A DNA stretch of 12,734 nt, from positions 1-12,734 of the forward strand of contig USIU01000016.1 in assembly GCA_900554745.1 (NCBI GenBank), read 5' to 3'. Each line of letters begins with the position of its first letter. Position 1 is the first letter of the stretch. A model generated the notes under the pieces. The model did no database searches, had not been told where the DNA came from, and was given only the letters and a program-made list of their open reading frames with translations. Below are positions 6,648-12,734 of this stretch, in pieces. Both the position numbers and the translations under genes were made by a program. Source of the DNA: an uncultured Leuconostoc sp. GTDB taxonomy: Bacteria; Bacillota; Bacilli; Lactobacillales; Lactobacillaceae.

Positions 6648-9600
6648 ATGAAACTTAAATCCCTTGAAATCAGTGGCTTTAAGTCTTTTGCTGATAAAAC
6701 GGTTATTGAATTTATGCCAGGGATGACTGGCATTGTGGGCCCAAATGGTTCAGGAAAATCAAATATTATTGAAGCGATTCGCTGGGTGATGGGTGAGCAG
6801 AGTGCCAAAGATTTACGTGGGACTAAAATGGCCGACATTATTTTTGGTGGCACCAAGACACGGCCGGCTTTGAACCGCGCCGAAGTTTCAATGACCTTTG
6901 ATAACTCAGATCACTACATCAAATCTGACTTTAGCGAAATTCGGATTACGCGTAAATTATACCGCTCCGGTGAAAGTAGCTATCAAATTAATGGTGTGAC
7001 AAGTCGTTTGCGCGATATTCATGAGTTATTTATGGATACTGGTTTGGGACGGGAAAGTTTTTCCATCATCTCACAGGGGCGCGTGGAGGGTATTTTTAAT
7101 GCCAAGCCAGAAGACCGGCGGAGTATTATCGAAGAGGTTGCGGGCGTCTATCAATATAAACAAAATAAACAACGCGCACAAAAAGAATTACAACAAACCA
7201 CGGATAATTTAGCACGTGTTGCAGACATTATTCATGAAATTGAAGGGCGCATTGAACCGTTAGCTGAACAATCGGCGCAGGCAACTGATTATATTGCGCA
7301 AAAGACGCGTTTTGAGACGTTAGATCGTCTGCAATTGGCGCTGACACAACAGGTATTGATTGAAAAAAAGACGCAGGCAACAGCTGATCTCACGCGACAA
7401 GACGCGCAAGTGAATCACACAAAAACAGCCGTTGATACACTGAATCAGACCTTAGCGCAAAAACGCCAAGCACGTGTCAATGAACAACAGGCGCGAGATG
7501 CCTTACAAGCCACTATTTTGCAAGAAACCCAAACACGTGAGCGTTTGATTGGGGCACAAAATCTCAGTTCACAACAGCTTGAGACGTTGCAAGGGCAAAT
7601 AACTGAGCAACAAAGTCGCGCGCAAGAAGTTGCGACCCGTATGGCGACGCTCGCTGAGCAACTTCAGACAGCGCAGGCACAACAGACCCAATTAACACAA
7701 CAACGACAAACGTTGAAACGTCAACTTGCAGCTGTTGATAGTCACGCCGCCGCAACGCAACAAGCAGCGCTTACCGCTGCGCTTGAAAAAAATCGGCATG
7801 CGTATATTCAAACGATGCAGACGATTGCCGCCTTACATAATGCGTTGCAACATGATGATAAGGCGCAGCAAGCGTTGGCCAGTCGTCAGCAAATCATCAA
7901 ACAACGGTTGCAACAGGAAATGGCAACCCACGAAACATTGTTGGCAGCTGCTGCAGATGACGCACCCGAAACAACTGCTACGGCTGATTTAACAGCCTTG
8001 TCAGCCGCAGTCACCGATTATAAAGCACAGCTGACGCAAGCCACGAAAACTTATCAACAAACTGAAAAACAGTGGTATACTGCCCTCAACGATTTAAATA
8101 AGGCCAAAAGCCAACGTGATGCCCTGCATGCTTTAGATGAATATGCTGGCTTTTATCAAGGTGTTCGGGCCATTATGCAACCGGCTGTTCGGGCCAAGTT
8201 TCCAGGTGTTCAAGGTGTTGTGGCGGAGTTGTTATCAGTGCCAAGTGACTATACGAAAGCAATTGAAACAGTTCTGGGTGGCGCCTTGCAGCAAATCGTG
8301 GTGGATACAACGGCTACAGCTAAGCAAGTGATTCGTTATCTCACACAAAAGCGGGCTGGGCGAGTAACGATTTTACCAATGGATACCATTAAGCCACGGC
8401 GCTTGACTGGTATTGACCGGATTCAAGCAATGCCTGGTTTTATTGGGATTGCCGAAGAATTAGTCACGATGCCAGAAGGGATGGCCGGTATTTGTGGTAA
8501 TTTGTTGGGGAATACGGTGGTGGCCGCAACGCTAGATGATGCGACGCAAATCGCGCGGGCGGGCCAATATCGTTTTCGTGTCGTTAGCCTTGATGGGCAA
8601 GTAGTTAATGCTGGTGGTTCGCTGACTGGTGGGGCTAACCAACAACGTGGGGCAACAATTTTAAGTCGCCAGACGGAGTTGAAGCAACTCACAGCACGTG
8701 TTGACCAATTAGCCACGCACGCCCAAGAACTGGAGCAGGTACTGCAAGCACAACGCGCAACTGGTGAACAGCTACGAGCAGCCTTGCAGACAGCTGAGAC
8801 AGCCCTTACGAGTGCTCAAAATGAAACGGCCAAGGTAGACTACGAAGTATCTCGTCGTCAAGATGCTGCTAAACAGCAAGCGCGCGTGGTGCAAGCGTTG
8901 CAGTTTGAATTGCATGAGTTAGCAACGCAGCTGGCCGAAGGGCAAACGCAGGCAACACAGAATCAAACGGCGCTGGCTGAGGCGACAACGGCTCAGACCG
9001 AACAAGAAGCTGAGACGGCACGCTTAAACGCCGAATTGCAGGCCATTTCTCAGCAGTCAGAAGCGTCTAACGCGGAAAAAGTGGCGGCGCAAACGGCCTA
9101 TGCCACGGTGCAAGCACAATTAGATAGCGTGACAAGTCAAGTGCAGTTGCTACAAACGCAACACGCTGACTTGTTGCAGCAACAAAATACATTGTCGCAA
9201 ACATTGGCTGACTTACAAGCTCAGCTGCAGATTGCCAAAGATAATAGTCAAAATGACGCAACGATTGCAGCGGTGACTGAACGTTTGACGACTGCCCAAC
9301 AAGCGAGTGAAGCGGCCACAAAACGGATTGCGCACCTTTCTGACGAGGTGCTGTTGCTGGAAGCACAATTAGCCACCCAGCAAGAAACCTTGCGGACTCA
9401 AACAAGTGTCCAGAGTCAGTTAGCTGCACAATTGGCACGTTTGGAAACGCAGCTAGATCATAGTCAGTCGCAGTTACTCACGCAATATGAGACGGTCGAC
9501 ATCATTGAGATTATTGGCACGCACGATGTACAGGAATTGCCAGCCATCACCGAACAACTTCAGCTTGTTAAACGTGGTCTGGATGAGATTGGACCGGTCA

Positions 9601-10202
9601 ATTTGGGCGCGATTGAAGAGTATCAGGCGGTGAAAACCCGTTTTGACTTTTTAACGCAACAGCGCGATGATTTACAACAAGCAAAAGAAATTTTGCTGCA
9701 AACAATTGACGAAATGGATGACGAAGTGCAGGTACGGTTTAAAACAACCTTTGATGCCATTGCCGCACGTTTTTCAGAAACTTTTGCGCAAATGTTTGGT
9801 GGCGGACAAGCTGAAATTCGTCTAACGGATCCAAAACATTTGTTAACGACAGGCATTGACATCATTGCTCAACCACCAGGAAAAAAGTTCCAACAAATGA
9901 GTCTATTGTCTGGTGGTGAAAAAGCCTTGACTGCGATGACGTTACTTTTCGCCATTTTGCATGTTCGGCCAGTACCATTTGTGGTGTTTGATGAGGCGGA
10001 AGCCGCTTTGGATGAAGCCAACGTGAGTCGCTTTGCCAAATATTTGGTGGATTTTGCCGGTGGCACACAATTTATTGTGATCACGCATCGCAAGGGAACG
10101 ATGATGACCGCCAACTTGTTGTATGGTGTGACCATGCAAGAGGCGGGTGTGTCAAAAATGATTGCAGTCGATTTAGATAAAGTAACAGAAAGTGTAGGTT
10201 AA
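6648..10202 (+). CDS. smc: Chromosome partition protein SMC
   Basis: SMC is the ATPase core of the bacterial condensin. With ScpA and ScpB it loads near the replication origin and extrudes DNA loops to organise and segregate the chromosome. The 1184-residue length is typical. The N-terminal ATPase half has Walker A GPNGSGKS (31-38), the Arg of DLRG (57), and the Q-loop at ISQG (Gln143). A coiled coil follows (about 165-500), then the hinge (about 501-665, from GFYQGVRAIM to GGSLTGG at 656-662), then the returning coiled coil (about 670-1010). The C-terminal ATPase half has signature LSGGEK (1087-1092), Walker B VVFDEAEAALDE with Asp1115 and Glu1116, and the switch His in VITHRKGTM. The arms are strikingly Gln- and Ala-rich. 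The ATG is 4 nt after rnc with only a weak GGAAG 12 nt upstream, so translation is probably coupled to rnc. Confidence 0.98.
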   Translation: MKLKSLEISGFKSFADKTVIEFMPGMTGIVGPNGSGKSNIIEAIRWVMGEQSAKDLRGTKMADIIFGGTKTRPALNRAEVSMTFDNSDHYIKSDFSEIRITRKLYRSGESSYQINGVTSRLRDIHELFMDTGLGRESFSIISQGRVEGIFNAKPEDRRSIIEEVAGVYQYKQNKQRAQKELQQTTDNLARVADIIHEIEGRIEPLAEQSAQATDYIAQKTRFETLDRLQLALTQQVLIEKKTQATADLTRQDAQVNHTKTAVDTLNQTLAQKRQARVNEQQARDALQATILQETQTRERLIGAQNLSSQQLETLQGQITEQQSRAQEVATRMATLAEQLQTAQAQQTQLTQQRQTLKRQLAAVDSHAAATQQAALTAALEKNRHAYIQTMQTIAALHNALQHDDKAQQALASRQQIIKQRLQQEMATHETLLAAAADDAPETTATADLTALSAAVTDYKAQLTQATKTYQQTEKQWYTALNDLNKAKSQRDALHALDEYAGFYQGVRAIMQPAVRAKFPGVQGVVAELLSVPSDYTKAIETVLGGALQQIVVDTTATAKQVIRYLTQKRAGRVTILPMDTIKPRRLTGIDRIQAMPGFIGIAEELVTMPEGMAGICGNLLGNTVVAATLDDATQIARAGQYRFRVVSLDGQVVNAGGSLTGGANQQRGATILSRQTELKQLTARVDQLATHAQELEQVLQAQRATGEQLRAALQTAETALTSAQNETAKVDYEVSRRQDAAKQQARVVQALQFELHELATQLAEGQTQATQNQTALAEATTAQTEQEAETARLNAELQAISQQSEASNAEKVAAQTAYATVQAQLDSVTSQVQLLQTQHADLLQQQNTLSQTLADLQAQLQIAKDNSQNDATIAAVTERLTTAQQASEAATKRIAHLSDEVLLLEAQLATQQETLRTQTSVQSQLAAQLARLETQLDHSQSQLLTQYETVDIIEIIGTHDVQELPAITEQLQLVKRGLDEIGPVNLGAIEEYQAVKTRFDFLTQQRDDLQQAKEILLQTIDEMDDEVQVRFKTTFDAIAARFSETFAQMFGGGQAEIRLTDPKHLLTTGIDIIAQPPGKKFQQMSLLSGGEKALTAMTLLFAILHVRPVPFVVFDEAEAALDEANVSRFAKYLVDFAGGTQFIVITHRKGTMMTANLLYGVTMQEAGVSKMIAVDLDKVTESVG

Positions 10203-10204
10203 CG

Positions 10205-11314
10205 ATGGGATTATTTGATATTTTCCGTAAGAAAACTGCGGCCAATCACGAAGCACCAACTGAAGAAACGCCGACAAATACGGCGGATGCTGAGGTTGAA
10301 ACAACGACCACAACACCGGTTGACACACCAACTGAGACTGTGACACCATTAGCCGAAGCCGAAGCCGAAGCCGAAGTTGTCACCGAACAGGAAATCTATA
10401 CGCAAGGGTTGACGAAGACACGGACTGGTTTTGCGGCCAAGTTCAATCAATTCTTAGCGAACTTCCGCACGGTTGATGAAGATTTTTTTGAGGACTTGGA
10501 AGAAACCTTAGTGGGTGCCGATGTTGGCTTTGACATGGCAATCAAGATTTCCGATGACTTGCGTCAGGAAGTTAAGCTGGCCAATGCCAAGCGACCCGAA
10601 GATGTCAAACAAGTCATCATTAAAAAAATGGTTGACATGTATGAAGCAGATGGGGTTAACGAAGATGCGACGATGCATTTTAATGCCAATGGGACCACTG
10701 TTATCTTGTTCGTCGGTGTCAATGGGGTAGGTAAAACAACGACCATTGGGAAGTTAGCCACCAAGTATCAACAACAAGGTAAGTCGGTCCTACTGGCGGC
10801 GGCGGACACTTTCCGTGCTGGCGCCACCAAGCAATTGCAAGAATGGGGCGAGCGCGCTCATGTTCCAGTGGTTGCGGGTAAAGAAAAGGCTGATCCGGCA
10901 TCGGTTGTTTTTGAAGCCGTGGCCAAGGCGCGTGATGAACACTATGATATTTTGTTTGTGGACACGGCCGGTCGTTTGCAAAATAATGTGAACTTGATGC
11001 AAGAATTGGAGAAAATGAAGCGCATTATTCAACGTGAAATTCCCGATGCACCGCATGAAGTGTTGCTGGTTTTGGATGCAACGACGGGACAAAATGCCTT
11101 GCAGCAAGCCAAGCTCTTTAAAGATTCATCGGATGTCACAGGTATTGTCTTGACGAAGATGGATGGGACTGCCAAGGGTGGCATTGTCTTTGCCATTCGT
11201 AATGAGATGCATTTGCCAGTGAAGTGGATTGGCTTTGGTGAAAAGGCGCAAGATTTGCGTGAATTTAAACCAGAAGAATTCATTTATGGTCTCTTTAAGG
11301 ATTTGATCGCATGA
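10205..11314 (+). CDS. ftsY: Signal recognition particle receptor FtsY
   Basis: FtsY is the membrane-associated SRP receptor GTPase. It docks Ffh-ribosome-nascent chain complexes at SecYEG so membrane proteins insert co-translationally. The 369 residues start with MGLFDIFRKK, a likely membrane-targeting amphipathic stretch, then a low-complexity Thr/Glu/Ala/Pro acidic A region (about 13-61) and the NG domain. GTPase motifs are G1 GVNGVGKT (171-178), DTFRAGATKQ (201-210), G3 DTAGR (253-257), G4 TKMD (317-320) and the closing GFGEKAQDL (343-351). The last motif and the acidic N-terminus separate it from Ffh. A hexanucleotide repeat lies in the A region (listed separately). The start is 2 nt after the smc stop with a weak upstream purine signal, suggesting coupling. 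It overlaps ylxM by 4 nt. Confidence 0.97.
   Translation: MGLFDIFRKKTAANHEAPTEETPTNTADAEVETTTTTPVDTPTETVTPLAEAEAEAEVVTEQEIYTQGLTKTRTGFAAKFNQFLANFRTVDEDFFEDLEETLVGADVGFDMAIKISDDLRQEVKLANAKRPEDVKQVIIKKMVDMYEADGVNEDATMHFNANGTTVILFVGVNGVGKTTTIGKLATKYQQQGKSVLLAAADTFRAGATKQLQEWGERAHVPVVAGKEKADPASVVFEAVAKARDEHYDILFVDTAGRLQNNVNLMQELEKMKRIIQREIPDAPHEVLLVLDATTGQNALQQAKLFKDSSDVTGIVLTKMDGTAKGGIVFAIRNEMHLPVKWIGFGEKAQDLREFKPEEFIYGLFKDLIA
10352..10375 (+). repeat. Tandem hexanucleotide (GCCGAA)x4 in ftsY
   Basis: Four perfect consecutive copies of GCCGAA, each encoding Ala-Glu, in the acidic A region (FtsY residues about 50-57). Gain or loss of a copy keeps the frame, so it could alter linker length by two residues without inactivating the receptor. 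Confidence 0.9.
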
Positions 11315-11655
11315 ATTTCGCAGAGAAAAATCACATTACGCGATTATTTGGCTTTTATGGGGGCTTATTGACCCTCAAACAACAGGATTATTTGCGTTAC
11401 TATTTTGAAGATGATTATTCCATTGTGGAAATTGCGGAAGCCGAACATGTCAGTCGCCAAGCTGTTTCCGACAATATCAAACGTGGGATTGATCAATTAG
11501 TCAAGTATGAACAAGTCTTGCATTTACAAGCCGACTTTGAAGCGCGTGCAGCCATTGAGCAGCAAGTGCAAGATTACATTAGCTTGTATTATAATAAAGA
11601 TGACCAGCTAAAACAGCTGGTGTCACAATTAATGGCGCATGAAATAGAAGATTAG
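11311..11655 (+). CDS. ylxM: YlxM family SRP-associated helix-turn-helix protein
   Basis: A 114-residue protein of the YlxM/UPF0122 family, found beside ffh and ftsY in Firmicutes. Streptococcal YlxM has been reported to bind SRP components and affect their GTPase activity. The central helix-turn-helix resembles sigma factor region 4: YSIVEIAEAEHVSRQAVSDN spans about 36-55. A Gln/Glu-rich helical C-terminus follows (about 65-114). Start ATG and ftsY stop share ATGA (4-nt overlap), with AAGGA at 11297-11301 positioned 9 nt upstream. Two stops in different frames follow closely (TAG 11653, TGA 11656). Length and motif are normal for the family. The exact role, RNA binding versus DNA binding, is not settled by sequence. 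Confidence 0.93.
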   Translation: MNFAEKNHITRLFGFYGGLLTLKQQDYLRYYFEDDYSIVEIAEAEHVSRQAVSDNIKRGIDQLVKYEQVLHLQADFEARAAIEQQVQDYISLYYNKDDQLKQLVSQLMAHEIED

Positions 11656-11719
11656 TGACAAGACGCTAAAAAGGGGAGATATAGCACGGTAGACGACAGG
11701 CCGGTGTTATACAAAGATT
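11656..11719 (+). promoter_or_regulatory. ffh leader: displaced Shine-Dalgarno plus intervening hairpin
   Basis: A strong purine run, AAAAAGGGGAG at 11668-11678, lies 41 nt before the ffh ATG, and no ATG, GTG or TTG follows within usable distance. TATAGCAC (11680-11687) pairs with GTGTTATA (11704-11711): 8 bp including one G-U, extended by GG/CC (11688-11689 with 11701-11702) past a bulged G. If folded, the gap between the purine run and the ATG shrinks to about 9 nt. The only purines next to the ATG (AAAG 11713-11716, 3 nt away) are weak. A regulatory role is inferred; the pairing itself is visible. Confidence 0.6.
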
Positions 11720-12734
11720 ATGGCATTTGAAAATTTAACGGAACGCCTATCCAAGGCGATGAAAAACCTGACCGGCCGTGGTCGTGTCAGTGAAGAAGAT
11801 TTACGCGCCACGATGCGTGAAATTCGTTTGGCCTTGCTAGAAGCCGATGTCAACTACGACACGGTCAAAAAGTTTGTGGCTAATGTGCGTGAAAAGGCCA
11901 GTGGTGCCGATATTTTAGACGGCTTGAACCCTGCCCAACAAGTTGTTAAAATCGTGAATGACGAATTGACAGCCACGATGGGCGAGGAAGCCGTACCGCT
12001 AAACAAGTCACCAAAGATCCCAACAATCATCATGATGGCTGGGTTACAAGGTGCTGGTAAGACAACGACGGTTGCCAAGTTGGCTTATAAATTAAAGACG
12101 GAAGAAAAGGCGCGACCATTGCTCATTGCCGCCGACGTTTATCGGCCGGCTGCCATTGATCAATTGGAGATTTTGGGGCGGGATTTGGATATTCCGGTCT
12201 TCCAATTAGGCACAGACGTTGACCCTCGCGAGATTGTGCGACAAGGATTAGCCAAGGCAGCGGAAAATAAGAACGACTATGTCTTTATCGATACGGCTGG
12301 TCGTTTGCAAATTGATGAAGTCTTGATGCAAGAATTAAAAGATGTTGCTGAAATTGCCCAACCAGATGAAATTTTGTTGACAGTGGATGCGATGACGGGA
12401 CAAAATGCTGCCGAAACGGCAAAGGGCTTCTCTGAGGCACTTGACTTAACTGGGGTCGTTCTCACAAAGTTGGATGGCGATACCCGTGGTGGTGCCGCTT
12501 TGTCAATCCGTGATGTGACGGGGAAGCCAATTAAGTTCGTCGGGCAAGGCGAAAAGCCAACGGATTTGGATGTGTTCTATCCTGATCGGATGGCGTCACG
12601 CATTTTAGGGATGGGTGATGTCCTGACGTTGATTGAAAAAGCCCAACGTGATTTTGACGAAGAAGCACAAGCTAAGCAGCTGGAAAAAATGCGTCAAAAC
12701 ACGTTTGACTTTAACGATTTCGTGGCGCAATTGA
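11720..12734 (+). CDS. ffh: Signal recognition particle protein Ffh (3' end outside window)
   Basis: Ffh binds signal peptides and SRP RNA and, through GTP-dependent pairing with FtsY, delivers ribosomes to the membrane. The 338 visible codons contain the N domain helical bundle (about 1-95) and the complete G domain: G1 GLQGAGKT (108-115), DVYRPAAIDQL (139-149), G3 DTAGR (191-195), G4 TKLD (249-252), GQGEKPTDL (275-283), then PDRMASRILGMGD (288-300). The Met-rich M domain that binds RNA and signal sequences has only begun when the window ends. No stop is reached, so this is truncation by the window, not a pseudogene. ATG 11720 is the only plausible start: the frame is closed by TAG at 11690, and no ATG, GTG or TTG lies between. 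It probably shares a transcript with ftsY and ylxM. Confidence 0.97.
   Translation, partial: MAFENLTERLSKAMKNLTGRGRVSEEDLRATMREIRLALLEADVNYDTVKKFVANVREKASGADILDGLNPAQQVVKIVNDELTATMGEEAVPLNKSPKIPTIIMMAGLQGAGKTTTVAKLAYKLKTEEKARPLLIAADVYRPAAIDQLEILGRDLDIPVFQLGTDVDPREIVRQGLAKAAENKNDYVFIDTAGRLQIDEVLMQELKDVAEIAQPDEILLTVDAMTGQNAAETAKGFSEALDLTGVVLTKLDGDTRGGAALSIRDVTGKPIKFVGQGEKPTDLDVFYPDRMASRILGMGDVLTLIEKAQRDFDEEAQAKQLEKMRQNTFDFNDFVAQL

Noticed and set aside
8162..8196. Direct repeat TGTTCGGGCCA at 8162-8172 and 8186-8196 in smc
   Set aside because: It lies within the conserved hinge coding sequence (VRAIM / VRAKF) and is explained by similar amino acids and shared codons.
9067..9438. 123-codon open frame on the minus strand opposite smc, and similar minus-strand frames elsewhere
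   Set aside because: They run opposite well-conserved genes, show no recognisable family, and are explained by the codon pattern of the Gln/Ala-rich plus-strand gene.
11655..11685. Promoter for ffh (GTGACA 11655-11660 with GATATA or TATAGC near 11678-11685)
   Set aside because: The -10 match is poor (3 to 4 of 6) and the better one needs a 19-nt spacer. Kept only as an alternative explanation for the gap.
11704..11730. Eight-codon reading frame from GTG 11704 overlapping the ffh start
   Set aside because: It starts inside the hairpin arm, is too far from the purine run for normal initiation, and shows no coding signal; most likely chance.
12719..12734. ffh as a truncated pseudogene
   Set aside because: The frame stays open to the last base with all G-domain motifs intact; the missing M domain is due to the window end.

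Overview
The window is a dense, all-plus-strand stretch of core chromosome from a low-to-moderate GC Gram-positive bacterium. The gene set, the order murB / cdaA-cdaR-glmM / rnc-smc-ftsY-ylxM-ffh, and protein details such as YlxM and a CdaR with a serine-rich tail point to Lactobacillales. Weissella or a close Leuconostoc-type relative fits best; that is an inference from gene style and gene order, not a tested assignment. No mobile element, CRISPR array, rRNA or tRNA gene was seen, and no complete gene is broken.

Region 1 (1-2568): the C-terminal half of murB (peptidoglycan precursor synthesis), then, after a 3-nt gap, a large CPA1-type Na+/H+ antiporter with a long cytoplasmic tail. Region 2 (2635-5855): the c-di-AMP module. 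CdaA (diadenylate cyclase) and CdaR (its membrane-anchored YbbR regulator) overlap by 4 nt, and GlmM (phosphoglucosamine mutase) follows 18 nt later. These link second-messenger synthesis, cation homeostasis and cell-wall precursor supply. The module ends in a clear intrinsic terminator (about 5861-5899).

Region 3 (5900-12734): an extended -10 promoter begins on the last base of that terminator's T tract and should drive rnc (RNase III), smc (chromosome condensation ATPase), ftsY (SRP receptor), ylxM (SRP-associated helix-turn-helix protein) and ffh (SRP GTPase, cut by the window end). Spacing is tight (4 nt, 2 nt, a 4-nt overlap) until ffh, which is preceded by a 64-nt gap.

The most interesting signal is in that last gap. 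A strong Shine-Dalgarno-like purine run lies about 41 nt upstream of the ffh ATG with no start codon in range. A hairpin placed exactly between the two would bring them to normal spacing if folded. Two start sites differ from the longest open frames: cdaR starts at the ATG at 3450, and rnc most likely at the GTG at 5942. RNase III also carries Gln where the first Glu of the family signature normally sits.
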